From Brumimicrobium sp040882265 (lineage in GTDB: Bacteria; Bacteroidota; Bacteroidia; Flavobacteriales_D; Crocinitomicaceae): DNA of 64,000 nucleotides. Both the position numbers and the translations under genes were made by a program. How positions within the stretch are numbered: the stretch's first letter is position 1; every line of letters starts with the position of its first letter. Positions 9,623 to 18,336 of the stretch are shown here, piece after piece. The notes beneath the pieces are model-generated. The model ran no database searches. It was not told the DNA's origin and saw only the letters and a list, made by a program, of their open reading frames with translations. The stretch is from the NCBI GenBank assembly GCA_040882265.1, contig JBBEBO010000141.1, positions 20,433 to 84,432 on the forward strand, read 5' to 3'.

Positions 9623-9652
9623 CAAAGTTAATTTATTCTTCTTTAAATACAA
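9623..9652 (-). promoter_or_regulatory. Promoter of the ArsC-like/EamA operon
   Basis: On the minus strand, TTG (9652-9650) and TAACTTTG (9630-9623) are spaced 19 bp, fitting the phylum's promoter consensus. The box sits 18 bp before the ATG at 9604 and decides that start. Confidence 0.7.
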
Positions 9653-9660
9653 GAATACAT

Positions 9661-10140
9661 TGTATAACGCCAGAGCAAAAGCATTTAAAATATAAATCTC
9701 GAAAAGAACACATTTTGTCACGATTTTTGAAACAAAAAGTCGCGCCAAAATGAGAACTTCCAAATAATTCTTTAACCACGGGTTAAAACCCGTGGCAAAA
9801 GAACCTTTGGTTTTACTAAATCAACGAAAAAAGAAGTTCTAAATTTAAATGCGTTTGCCCTGGTATAACGCCAGAGCAAACGCATAAATGAAAAGTTTTA
9901 TTTATTAAGATTTCTAATATTCATTAAGGTATCATATTATACATTAATAATCACTAGTGTCCGAGAAAAATAAAACAGACCTCTCGCAATGCTCATTTCG
10001 ACATAGATCAATGCATTGCGAGGTGATGCAGGATTACTTTTAATTTCGAGGTCATGGGATATACTGTAGGGACGAACGGCCGTTCGTCCCTACAGTATAT
10101 TCTACAACCTTGCGTCACTTCGAATGAAATGAGAGGTATT
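9661..10140. repeat. Nest of hairpin repeats in a gene-free stretch
   Basis: The 609-bp interval between 9604 and 10214 has no convincing gene. It holds TATAACGCCAGAGCAAA at 9663-9679, repeated at 9864-9880. It also has a 20-bp hairpin CCACGGGTT-AA-AACCCGTGG at 9776-9795. A 15-bp stem (14 of 15 paired) at 9849-9863/9871-9885 encloses the second TATAACG copy. CTCGCAATG/CATTGCGAG arms occur at about 9982-10022, and a perfect palindrome at 10059-10100. Direct reading shows the structure; its origin as small dispersed mobile repeats is inference. Confidence 0.8.
10059..10100. repeat. Perfect 42-bp palindrome, copy 1
   Basis: Every base from 10059 to 10100 pairs with its mirror position around the centre at 10079/10080. 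The 28-bp core (10066-10093) reads GTAGGGACGAACGG followed by its exact complement. It matches the core of the 52-bp palindrome at 38582-38633 except at two positions per arm, and these changes are compensated on the other arm. The outer arms of the two copies are unrelated. Confidence 0.95.
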
Positions 10141-10213
10141 ATATTGTGCATTAATAATATACTCATGGTTATTTTCCTAAAATGTATTAACTTGCGTAAA
10201 AATTGCTAACAAA

Positions 10214-11767
10214 ATGAAAAAATTACTACTCATAGCTTCATTGCTTTTTGCTCATGGACTATATTCACAAACTTATTCTGATGATGTTGCTCAGCTAATA
10301 TTTGATAATTGTGCAAGTTGTCATAATCCGAGTGGCATTGCTCCTTTTTCATTAATGAATTATCAAGAAGTTACAGCAGAAGCTGCGGGAATCTATGACG
10401 CAATTGCTCAGGATGTAATGCCGCCATGGCCACCTAATGATGATTACGTTCCATTTTCACATTCTCGTGCATTAGAAGAGACAGAAAAAACTACGATTTT
10501 AGATTGGTTACAAAATGGAATGCCAGAAGGTAATACCGCTAACACTCCCGCCCCTCCCGTTTTTAATACTGATGCAGTTTTGGGAGCTGGTGATTTAGAG
10601 GTTCAAATGCCGACTTATATGAGTAAAGCAACCGCCGTTTCTGATGATTATGTTTGCTTTTCTATTCCTTCAAACTTATTGGAAGATAAAAAAATTAAAG
10701 CAATGGAAGTAATTCCTGGAAACCCTGAAATTGTTCATCATTGCCTGGTTTATATTGACGAAGACGGAACTTACCAAACAGATTCCACGAGTGGAAATTG
10801 TGGTGGACCTTCAAATGCTATACTTGTTGGTGGTTACACACCAGGGTCTTCGCCGCTTGTTTTTCCAAACGGTCCAGACCTTAAACTCGGAATGACTATC
10901 CCCGAAAACTCAAATATTATTTTTGCTATGCATTATCCTGGTGGTAGCTATGGTGAATTTGATAGTACAAAAGTTAATTTCCACTTTTATGACGATCAAG
11001 AAACAGGAATCAGAGATGTAAGTGCAGCACCCATTTTACAAAATTGGAGTTTTGAACTTGAGCCTGATGAAATAACTCCTGTTACAGCCTCTTATGCAGG
11101 ATCTGGATTAGATTTTTCTTTATTAAGTGTATTTCCACACATGCACTTATTGGGGAAAAACATTAGAAGTTATGCGCTAACTCCAACCAATGATACAATT
11201 CGGCTAATCGATGTCCCAAGATGGGATTTTCATTGGCAGGATTTTTATGTCTATAAAAATTTAGTAAAAATTCCAGGTGGAACGAGCATGCACGCAGAAG
11301 GTAATTTCGATAATACTGTAAACAACACGCACAACCCAAATAATCCGCCCCAAACAGTTTATCCAGGCCTCAATACAACTGACGAAATGTTTTTAGTTTA
11401 TTTTCATTTTTTACTTTATGAAGAAGGTGATGAAGATCACGATTTAGAAGAAATGACAAGTCTTTCTTTGGAAGAAATGCTTCCTAAATCATCAAACACA
11501 TCCTTTTCAGTTTATCCAAACCCCACTAAAGGTGAAACAACTATTGATATTAAAGGTGATCAAGCTGAAAACAACATGTCTGTAAGTATTTACGATATGA
11601 ATGGCAGGCTGATTAAAGTTTTAGCACAAGGTATGTCTTTTACGGATAAAAAAAGCTTAAATTGGGATGGGACAGGGAAAAATGGTGCTACTGTTCAAAA
11701 TGGTATTTATCACGTTTCAGTGAGACTCAATGGAAATCACTATAGCCAAAGAATTGTAAAACAGTAA
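10214..11767 (+). CDS. Secreted cytochrome c / Cu type II monooxygenase-like protein with T9SS sorting domain
   Basis: 517 aa. A signal peptide (residues 1-18) is followed by a haem-binding CASCH motif (33-37) in a short c-type cytochrome-like domain. A PHM/DBM-like copper domain follows with candidate ligands in EIVHHCLVYID, IFAMHYPGG and SVFPHMHLLGK. The C-terminal ~80 residues form a type IX secretion domain (SVYPNPTKGE, NGIYHVSVRLNG). It is probably exported across the outer membrane and does copper/haem redox chemistry; the substrate is unknown. No neighbour helps to define it. This domain pairing is known in Bacteroidota. Confidence 0.85.
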   Translation: MKKLLLIASLLFAHGLYSQTYSDDVAQLIFDNCASCHNPSGIAPFSLMNYQEVTAEAAGIYDAIAQDVMPPWPPNDDYVPFSHSRALEETEKTTILDWLQNGMPEGNTANTPAPPVFNTDAVLGAGDLEVQMPTYMSKATAVSDDYVCFSIPSNLLEDKKIKAMEVIPGNPEIVHHCLVYIDEDGTYQTDSTSGNCGGPSNAILVGGYTPGSSPLVFPNGPDLKLGMTIPENSNIIFAMHYPGGSYGEFDSTKVNFHFYDDQETGIRDVSAAPILQNWSFELEPDEITPVTASYAGSGLDFSLLSVFPHMHLLGKNIRSYALTPTNDTIRLIDVPRWDFHWQDFYVYKNLVKIPGGTSMHAEGNFDNTVNNTHNPNNPPQTVYPGLNTTDEMFLVYFHFLLYEEGDEDHDLEEMTSLSLEEMLPKSSNTSFSVYPNPTKGETTIDIKGDQAENNMSVSIYDMNGRLIKVLAQGMSFTDKKSLNWDGTGKNGATVQNGIYHVSVRLNGNHYSQRIVKQ

Positions 11768-11912
11768 ATTCCAAACAAAAAATACTTCTAAAACTGATTA
11801 ATTGAAAAACCATTAAGAAGAGTTAAGCGTAGGTGTGAAAAAGTGATTTGGAAATCGTTTCTACTTTAAAAGGCTAAAGGAATAAAGTTAATTGCTAATT
11901 GTATCGTACAAG

Positions 11913-12437
11913 TTAATTTTCCTTTTTCCTTTTATTCCACTTAAAATTTCTATTGTTGACCAAAATAAATCTAATATTGATAAACAACTGGTTGGTTTTA
12001 ATAAATGTTTCAGACGGAGTTAAAAATATGTAGCCTGCTCTAATGTGAAACCCAAAAATCTTATATCCTATAACTGGACCAGCACCATAGCGTTCTTCTG
12101 TGAAGTTTGACCGTACACCCAAATCTGCTCCCAATGTAAAATCAAATCTACCTGGTTTGTACCAATAACCACTGCTAAACCCAAGTACGTTATTAGGAAT
12201 ATTGTAATCTGCTCCAACATGAATTCCGTGAGTTCTTGGTTTTTTAAATCGAATGCGCTTAAATTGCATTTCCCCTCCAACCTCTCCTACAGTGAACTCT
12301 CCTTGCTGAATTCCAAAATAAGGTCCGCTTTTAATAACGCTTGGCTGAATGAACGGTTTTTTATCTCGATCTCTCTGTCCAAAGACTAATCCCGAAAATA
12401 CACAAGAAAAAAGAGCAACTAAAAAGAGTGTTTTCAT
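11913..12437 (-). CDS. Small outer-membrane beta-barrel-like protein
   Basis: 174 aa with a clear signal peptide (residues 1-20, ending VFGQ). The body has alternating hydrophobic and polar segments and aromatic-rich strands such as YFGIQQGEF, GFSSGYWYKPGRFDFTLGAD and IRAGYIFL, as in small beta-barrels. The C-terminus is strongly basic (WNKRKKEN), which is unusual for a barrel. I do not recognise the family. Its ATG overlaps the stop of the upstream cvpA-like gene by four bases, so the two are co-translated. Confidence 0.65.
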   Translation of the reverse strand: MKTLFLVALFSCVFSGLVFGQRDRDKKPFIQPSVIKSGPYFGIQQGEFTVGEVGGEMQFKRIRFKKPRTHGIHVGADYNIPNNVLGFSSGYWYKPGRFDFTLGADLGVRSNFTEERYGAGPVIGYKIFGFHIRAGYIFLTPSETFIKTNQLFINIRFILVNNRNFKWNKRKKEN

Positions 12438-13093
12438 TCTTGATTTTTTATTTCTTGAGCATCTAAAGAATCTTTTATTCGCTTAAGCTCTTTTAACTCA
12501 TCCAGTGTTATTCCCAAACTATCTGCAGTTTGTTTCAAATGCTTAACATCATCTAATGTTACATCATTTTCTTGAAAAATGTTGGTGTTTGCATTATTTT
12601 TAAGCCAAATTGTACTTTCCTCAATTGCAGGGATTGTTGCAGTGGCTGTGATTTTTACAGGCTCGTACAACATTGATTTTGACTTGATGTCTTCTGGAAT
12701 AAAATTACCACGCTCGTCGTAGGTTTCGAGTAAAATTATGAGAATACTCAACGTGTAAATCATTTTGATCAATCCGAAAAAGACTCCTAAAATTTTATTG
12801 ATGGGACTGAGGTTTACAACTTTCAGCATGCGTTCAATCATTTTTCCAGCGAAAAAGACCATAGCTCCAACCGCCAAAAACGTCAGCGTAAATGCGACAA
12901 CAGGCAAATATTTACCTTCAATATCAATGTTATCCTTAATGAGTTTTGAAGTCCAATCGGAAAAATGGATGCCTGCGTAAATCCCTACAAGTAACGCTAA
13001 CAATGTAAACACCTCAATGACCAAGCCTTTCTTAAAGCCGACCCATGCAGCATAGATCAGTGGCACTATAATGATGATGTCTACAAAATTCAT
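12434..13093 (-). CDS. CvpA family membrane protein
   Basis: 219 aa, with four hydrophobic segments in the first ~125 residues and the family's N-terminal pattern FVDIIIIVPLIYAAWVGFKKG, followed by GIYAGIHFSDW. CvpA homologues are needed for colicin V export and envelope integrity in enterobacteria. The soluble tail (about 130-219) contains a predicted helix rich in Leu, Asp and Lys. It overlaps the small beta-barrel gene by ATGA. The function in this organism is inferred only from the family. Confidence 0.85.
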   Translation of the reverse strand: MNFVDIIIIVPLIYAAWVGFKKGLVIEVFTLLALLVGIYAGIHFSDWTSKLIKDNIDIEGKYLPVVAFTLTFLAVGAMVFFAGKMIERMLKVVNLSPINKILGVFFGLIKMIYTLSILIILLETYDERGNFIPEDIKSKSMLYEPVKITATATIPAIEESTIWLKNNANTNIFQENDVTLDDVKHLKQTADSLGITLDELKELKRIKDSLDAQEIKNQE

Positions 13094-13103
13094 AGTGTAA
13101 AAT

Positions 13104-13119
13104 TAAGGCAAACGCCTTA
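13104..13119 (-). terminator. Weak hairpin downstream of the yebC-like gene
   Basis: TAAGGC/GCCTTA with a four-base loop, followed on the minus strand by AATTTTA. It is short and lies about 120 bp past the yebC-like stop, so its terminator role is uncertain. Confidence 0.3.
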
Positions 13120-13240
13120 TGTTTGATATAAGAAAAGGTGATTTTACTAACAATCAAAGGTGAATCAATAAACACTACGTTTTTATATTAGATGCCTATC
13201 TTAAACTATATGATTAGAGCAATTAAATTGTTCAATAATT

Positions 13241-13954
13241 CTACGCAATATTCGTAAACACCTGCTGGATATCGTCGTCATCTTCGATTTTATCAAGCAT
13301 TTTTTCAATGTCTTGCAACTGTTCTTCTGTGAATTCTACTGGCGATGTAGCGTAGCGCTTAAGACTAGATTTTGCAACTTCTATATTTTTTTCTTCGAGT
13401 GCTTCTTGTAAAGTTCCAAAACTTGTGTAGTCACCATAAATGTTAATGATACCTTCATCTGTTTTTTCAATATCTTCCAATCCAGCGTCAATAAGCTCAA
13501 GTTCGAGTTCTTCGATATCTAACCCTTCAGTTTCTTCAATTTCAAAAACCGCTTTTCGATTAAACATAAACTCTAAGGAGCCATTCGGAACAACCTGTCC
13601 ATCAGCTTTATTAAAATAGGATTTTACATTTGCTATTGTTCGAGTAGTGTTGTCCGTTGCACACTCAATATAAACTAAAACGCCATGAGGTCCTTTTCCT
13701 TCGTAGTTGACCAATTCATAATTTTCAACATCTTTTGAAGATGCGCGTTTTATTGCTTTTTCAATGTTGTCTTTAGGTACATTTTGAGCCTTAGCATTTT
13801 GAATAGCTGTTCGCAAAGATGCATTCATAGCTGGATCTTCACCGCCTTCTTTGGCAGCCATTGTAATTACTTTCAAAAGCTTTGGGAAGACTTTAGACAT
13901 CTTGTCCCACCGCTTCTCTTTCGATGCTCTTCTCGCTTCAAATGCTCTACCCAT
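13241..13954 (-). CDS. YebC/PmpR family protein
   Basis: 237 aa from the ATG at 13954. The upstream in-frame extension begins at an ATG at 13993 but has no family similarity, and the promoter box at 13975-13982 lies inside it. The N-terminal GRAFEARRASKEKRWDKMSK corresponds to the conserved basic start of YebC proteins, and GKGPHGVLVYIECATDN is the central signature. The C-terminus is acidic (about 220-232), as usual. Members act as transcriptional regulators or, as recently shown for some, in translation of proline-rich stretches. It is monocistronic here. Confidence 0.92.
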   Translation of the reverse strand: MGRAFEARRASKEKRWDKMSKVFPKLLKVITMAAKEGGEDPAMNASLRTAIQNAKAQNVPKDNIEKAIKRASSKDVENYELVNYEGKGPHGVLVYIECATDNTTRTIANVKSYFNKADGQVVPNGSLEFMFNRKAVFEIEETEGLDIEELELELIDAGLEDIEKTDEGIINIYGDYTSFGTLQEALEEKNIEVAKSSLKRYATSPVEFTEEQLQDIEKMLDKIEDDDDIQQVFTNIA

Positions 13955-13974
13955 GATTATAAAATTTTCGATTT

Positions 13975-13982
13975 CAAAGTTA
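13975..13982 (-). promoter_or_regulatory. -7 promoter box upstream of the yebC-like gene
   Basis: TAACTTTG on the minus strand, 20 bp before the ATG at 13954. No clear -33 TTG is visible at the usual distance. Confidence 0.45.
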
Positions 13983-14022
13983 CATAAATCCATTTAAAAA
14001 TATGAATTTACTTTTGTGAGAA

Positions 14023-14682
14023 TTATTTGGTGTGTTCAAATTCCTCAATAATACTTTTATTTTCAAGCACCCAAATCAACAAGCTGTTATTTCTTGCATC
14101 AAGCTCGAGTTTTTTACAAATCCGAGAGCGATAATTTTCAACCGACTTAGGCGAAACAAATAATAACTCTGCGATTTCCTTACTCGAGTACTTTTTACCA
14201 ACAAGTTTTAGAGTTTTAATTTCTGTTTGGGTTAAATGTGAGAGTTTCTCGATAGTAGCCTTGTACTCTTTTAGTTCTTGCTGTATTTTTGGAGATTTAC
14301 GAAGTGATTTTGCCAAATATGTTTTTCCAAGCATTAAGCTATCGATACACTCCACTAGTTCATCTGAAGTATTGTCTTTTACCAGATAAGCGTTTGCTCC
14401 ATTATCAAGCGCTTTACGAAGCATTTCACCATCATTGTACATCGTTAATATAATCAGTTTTGAAGTGGAGCTTCCAGAGACATCTAAGCAAACATCCAAA
14501 CCGTTTTTTTTAGGCATATCAATGTCTAAAAAAGCAAAATCGGGATTTTCATGAAGAATATATTCTTCAGCTTCAAGACCGTTTTCCTTTTCTACAATTT
14601 CCGAATCGGGAAAAGCGTTTTGCAGAAGTGATTTTAAACCACTTCTAAATATCGGATGATCATCTGCAATAAGAAAGCGCAT
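14023..14682 (-). CDS. NarL/FixJ response regulator with LuxR HTH
   Basis: 219 aa. The receiver (1-120) has the acidic pair ADDHP (7-8), phospho-Asp53 in AFLDIDMP, Thr/Lys positions at ILTMYND and YLVKDN. The C-terminal LuxR-type HTH (about 150-210) shows LSHLTQTEIKTLKLVGKKYSSKEIAELLFVS and ENYRSRICKKL. It is the cognate DNA-binding output of the TPR histidine kinase gene 18 bp upstream in the same operon. Target genes cannot be read from the sequence; the beta-barrel gene at 16806 is a neighbour but not demonstrably regulated. Confidence 0.93.
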   Translation of the reverse strand: MRFLIADDHPIFRSGLKSLLQNAFPDSEIVEKENGLEAEEYILHENPDFAFLDIDMPKKNGLDVCLDVSGSSTSKLIILTMYNDGEMLRKALDNGANAYLVKDNTSDELVECIDSLMLGKTYLAKSLRKSPKIQQELKEYKATIEKLSHLTQTEIKTLKLVGKKYSSKEIAELLFVSPKSVENYRSRICKKLELDARNNSLLIWVLENKSIIEEFEHTK

Positions 14683-14700
14683 TTTCCTAAGGTAATGAAT

Positions 14701-16671
14701 TTATTGAAACCTGATAATTAAATAAAACCCTTTTTTAGGCTGACTAAGAAATTGTAGTTTCCCTCCTAGTTTAGAAGTTCTTTCTTTTATGGTCATCATG
14801 CCAAGACCGTTGTTTTTATTACTGGTAAATAAATCAACCCCTTTTCCATTATCTCTATATACAAAATGAAACTCATCGTCAACTTTTGTAATTGATACTT
14901 TTATTGATTTAGCATCAGCATGCTTAATTGTATTGTTCAGACACTCTTGAAGGATTCGATAAATTTGAGTTTGTTTCATAAGCGAATAATCATCAATACC
15001 TGAGTGTATATCGTGACTTGTAATAATACCTGTATTTTTCTCAATTCTATCAAGTAATGAAACTATGGAGCGCTTTAAACCAATTTTTTCTAAGTAAGAG
15101 GGGTGGAGTCTATGAGAAAGCATCCTTGTTTGTTGGATTAGATCCCCTAAATTATCTTCTAATCCGTCTAATTCGTCGATTTGGCCTTTTTGGAATAGGT
15201 TTATTTTTGATTTAGCAACCGAAAGTGACTGACCAATATCATCGTGGAGATCTCTTGAAATTCTCAAACGCTCTTCATCTAAGTTTTCAATTAACTCTCT
15301 ACTAAAATTACGTTGTTGTACTTGTGTTGTTCTTAAATGTCTTAAATAGAAAATTACTATTGTAGTAATAATTATAAAAACACTCACTACAATTATAATA
15401 ATCATTCTTGACTCTTTAAGGCGATTGTCTGTTTCCAACATTGCACTTTTGGCACGTGCTTCTTTTAATTCTGCCTCTTTTCTTTCTGTTTCATATACGA
15501 CCTGAAGTTCGGCAAATTGTTTTTTATTACTTATTTCAGCAATACTATCCTTAAGATGATAATACTCTTCATAAGCTTCTAATGCTCCCTCAAAATCACC
15601 GCTAGATTTTAAAATTTCTGCTTCGAGGTTATGTCCATCTACAAGGTCTTCAATTGCATTTTGTTCTTTAGCTAACCCTAATGCGTTTTTTACAGTTTCA
15701 GTTGCTTTATTTAATTGGCCAAGTCCCATGTAAGCTTCGGCTTTAACCATATGTGGCTTTGCAATATGCCTAAAGTCTTTGACTTGTTCAAAAATAAGTA
15801 TTGTTGAGTCGGCGTGTTGAATCGCCCTATTATACTCATCATTAAGGTTATAACTGTTGCTCAAGTTTAAGTGAGTAATAGCTATATTAAAAGGAAAACC
15901 AATGCGTTTGGCATTAATTAATGAGTTTTGAAAGTGCGTTATTGATTCTTTATAATTCTCTGTTTTCTCGTGCAATAAGCCCATGTTATTTTGCAAGTTA
16001 AAGGCTAGCCTTGTATTTTCAATTGAATCAGCTAATATTATCCCTTTTTTAAAATCAGAAAGAGCATTGTCATATTGCTCATTTCTATATTTAATAAGCC
16101 CAACATTGTTTAAAAGCATTCCTTCTAAATAAGGATCTTTAATTCGTTCTGCGTAGGTATATGCTTGTAAATAATAATCTAATGCTTTTCCTTGGTCGTG
16201 TTTTTCTTCATATATTATTCCCAACCCGTTAAGGCACTTCAGTGAGTTTCTGTGATCTCCACGTCTTTCAGAAATTTTAAGTAATCTTTTAAATTCTTTT
16301 TCTGCAACAATTGGGTCGTCTGAATAACCAATAAAATTTTGACGAATTAGTGTTGAATTTTGTAAGGTGCTGTCATTTGATTTAACTGCAAAAATAAGTG
16401 TTGTGTCGTAATACTTTAGTGCTATGTCAGATCTTCCAGAATAAAAATAAAAGTCTCCATAATATTGGTAAATCAGACCTTCTTTTGAAAGATCGTTTTT
16501 CTTACGAGCAAGTTTAATCGCCTTTGCGCCATCTGAAAAAACACTATTGGAGTCGTGATAAGTACTCTCTCTTATTTTATCTGCCAACGTTTCAAAACTT
16601 TCAGGCTTTTCTTGTGAAAAAGATGAAAGCGAAACAAAACAGATCATGAAAAACCTTAAACTTCGATACAT
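14701..16671 (-). CDS. TPR-repeat sensor histidine kinase (HisKA_3)
   Basis: About 656 aa from the ATG at 16671, which gives a compact signal peptide (RFFMICFVSLSSFSQ). An ATG nine codons further upstream (16698) is the alternative. Six or more TPR repeats span about residues 60-380, for example CLNGLGIIYEEKHDQGKALDY. A coiled coil follows, then one transmembrane helix (MIIIIVVSVFIIITTIVIFYL), HisKA_3 with SRDLHDDIGQ, and HATPase_c with YRDNGKG and GLGMMTIKER. It is a periplasmic-sensing kinase of the kind common in Bacteroidota. It is followed after 18 bp by its NarL-type regulator. Confidence 0.92.
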   Translation of the reverse strand: MYRSLRFFMICFVSLSSFSQEKPESFETLADKIRESTYHDSNSVFSDGAKAIKLARKKNDLSKEGLIYQYYGDFYFYSGRSDIALKYYDTTLIFAVKSNDSTLQNSTLIRQNFIGYSDDPIVAEKEFKRLLKISERRGDHRNSLKCLNGLGIIYEEKHDQGKALDYYLQAYTYAERIKDPYLEGMLLNNVGLIKYRNEQYDNALSDFKKGIILADSIENTRLAFNLQNNMGLLHEKTENYKESITHFQNSLINAKRIGFPFNIAITHLNLSNSYNLNDEYNRAIQHADSTILIFEQVKDFRHIAKPHMVKAEAYMGLGQLNKATETVKNALGLAKEQNAIEDLVDGHNLEAEILKSSGDFEGALEAYEEYYHLKDSIAEISNKKQFAELQVVYETERKEAELKEARAKSAMLETDNRLKESRMIIIIVVSVFIIITTIVIFYLRHLRTTQVQQRNFSRELIENLDEERLRISRDLHDDIGQSLSVAKSKINLFQKGQIDELDGLEDNLGDLIQQTRMLSHRLHPSYLEKIGLKRSIVSLLDRIEKNTGIITSHDIHSGIDDYSLMKQTQIYRILQECLNNTIKHADAKSIKVSITKVDDEFHFVYRDNGKGVDLFTSNKNNGLGMMTIKERTSKLGGKLQFLSQPKKGFYLIIRFQ

Positions 16672-16740
16672 AAACAACGCTTTATCCAAAGTTATCATTT
16701 ATAAATATAAGTCAATCAATATCTCTGAATATTTTTTTAT

Positions 16741-16779
16741 AAAAAAAACAGCAACACTTTAAACTTTAAGTGTTGCTGT
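16741..16779 (-). terminator. Rho-independent terminator of the PorT-like gene
   Basis: A perfect 12-bp stem ACAGCAACACTT/AAGTGTTGCTGT with an 8-base loop, followed on the minus strand by a run of T. It lies 27 bp beyond the stop at 16806 and 43 bp upstream of the TPR kinase start, so the two genes have separate transcripts. Confidence 0.85.
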
Positions 16780-16805
16780 CAACTAAAATATATCAGGCTT
16801 GATTC

Positions 16806-17438
16806 TTAGAACATATAACCCGCTGTAAACTGAAGCCAGTGGTTTTTATAATTTGGATTCGATGAAGTGCCATCACCATTATTTGTTTGTAGATCCCATC
16901 CTGCCCTTGCTGAAATAACAAAATTTGAAATGTTAATATCTACACCGCCTACAACACCCATCGTGTTTTTTCGGATATTGTCGTTGTCAAATTCTTCCTC
17001 ATCACCAAAAACACTTTCACCAGAAGTAAACTCACTTCTTTGTTGCATCAAATAAGAGTATTGTGGACCAGCAACTATAGTAATAAACTCTGATGGTTTA
17101 AGCTGTATCTGCAACGGAATATCAAGGTGAGTTGAAGTTCTCGTGTAAGTGTAATCGCCAAGAATCGGAATAGAGCCAGATCCTTTATACCCTTTCTGTG
17201 AAACTAATATCTCTGGTTGAATTCCTAAGTATGTACCCAAAGGAATTCCAAAGAACGCACCACCAGCGAAACCAAACTTGCTATCTGCAACAAAATCTTC
17301 ACCCTGTTCATCCCATACATTTGAATAGTTGGTACCTGCTTTTAAACCAAAAACAAAATCCTCTCTTCTGTCCATCGTTTGAGTCATTATGGTTGAAATA
17401 AATCCTACAGTTAAAATGGTTGTCAATGCTTTTTTCAT
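16806..17438 (-). CDS. PorT-family outer-membrane beta-barrel protein
   Basis: 210 aa from the ATG at 17438; the in-frame extension upstream has a basic, unconserved sequence. A signal peptide (MKKALTTILTVGFISTIMTQ) is followed by barrel strands typical of the OMP_b-brl_2 family: VFGLKAGTNYSNV, GFAGGAFFGIPLGTYLGIQPEIL, SQKGYK, THLDIPLQIQLK and a terminal LQFTAGYMF ending in Phe. Residues 120-150 are an acidic loop (GDEEEFDNDN). It is probably a small outer-membrane channel or structural barrel. It has its own terminator. Confidence 0.82.
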   Translation of the reverse strand: MKKALTTILTVGFISTIMTQTMDRREDFVFGLKAGTNYSNVWDEQGEDFVADSKFGFAGGAFFGIPLGTYLGIQPEILVSQKGYKGSGSIPILGDYTYTRTSTHLDIPLQIQLKPSEFITIVAGPQYSYLMQQRSEFTSGESVFGDEEEFDNDNIRKNTMGVVGGVDINISNFVISARAGWDLQTNNGDGTSSNPNYKNHWLQFTAGYMF

Positions 17439-17710
17439 TTTTCTTAGCTTTTTAAGTTCTCTACAAAATAGAAAGATTTTGTGATATTTCCTATAAAACA
17501 TGCAGATAAAATCAAAACTTTAACTTATGTTTTGAATAATACCCCCTTGGACATATATCGTTTTTCTAGACCACCCTCAAGTTTCTTAATAGAAAGAAAA
17601 ACCATAGAAAAACAATTCAGTTAAATTTTTAAATAGAACAAAATATAACAATGTTATTTTTACCAAACATTAGTAATTCAGGTTAAAAAAACATTGCTTA
17701 AAAATGGGAA

Positions 17711-18283
17711 ATGGAACAAATACGACAATATTTTGAACAACTCGCCAAACAGAAATTGAAAGACAAAGATTGGGAATTGTTTTCCTCAAAACTATCAAGG
17801 GAAGATTTTCCAAAAAAACACCTCTTACTAAGAAATGGACAAACGGAGAATTACCTATCATTTATCGAAACAGGGATTATTCGATTCTATATTCCGAAAG
17901 AAGAAAATGACCTAACATTTGCTTTTGCATTTAACAATGGTTTTGTAAGTGGTTATGATTCCTTTATTACAAGGAATCCGTCAAGCTACCAAATAGAAAC
18001 TTTGACAAAGACTACACTTTGGCGAATTTCAAACAAAAACTTACAAAGTATATATTATGAAACAGAAATTGGAAATGTAATCGGTCGAATGGCGAGTGAG
18101 GATTTGTTTTTAAAAAAATCTAAAAGAGAGCTTTCGCTTTTGAACAACACTGCACAGCAACGCTATTTGAATCTATTTAATGAGCAACCTAAGTTGATAA
18201 AAGAAATACCATTAAAATATATTGCTTCATACATTGGTATTACTCCACAGGCACTTAGCAGAATACGAAAACGAATTTCTTAA
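17711..18283 (+). CDS. Crp/Fnr-family transcriptional regulator
   Basis: 190 aa with a cyclic-nucleotide-binding-like beta-roll (about 25-115; KHLLLRNGQTENYLSFIETGIIRFY) and a C-terminal helix-turn-helix (PLKYIASYIGITPQALSRIRKRI). No Arg/Ser pair typical of cAMP binding and no Fe-S cysteines are present, so the effector is unknown. It fits the large Bacteroidota subgroup of Crp-like regulators that control nearby genes. The DoxX-like membrane gene starts 53 bp downstream and is the likely target. The 272 bp upstream hold no gene, only a GTTTTTCTA/TAGAAAAAC inverted repeat near 17550-17620. Confidence 0.88.
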   Translation: MEQIRQYFEQLAKQKLKDKDWELFSSKLSREDFPKKHLLLRNGQTENYLSFIETGIIRFYIPKEENDLTFAFAFNNGFVSGYDSFITRNPSSYQIETLTKTTLWRISNKNLQSIYYETEIGNVIGRMASEDLFLKKSKRELSLLNNTAQQRYLNLFNEQPKLIKEIPLKYIASYIGITPQALSRIRKRIS

Positions 18284-18336
18284 CTTGGGTTCATTGTTTA
18301 GTCTTTTGGATATGCTAATCTTTGCATCAAAAACAA

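Noticed and set aside
9605..9763. 54-codon 5' extension of the ArsC-like gene
   Set aside because: A full promoter (TTG-N19-TAACTTTG) lies at 9623-9652, just before the ATG at 9604, and the family N-terminus starts at that ATG.
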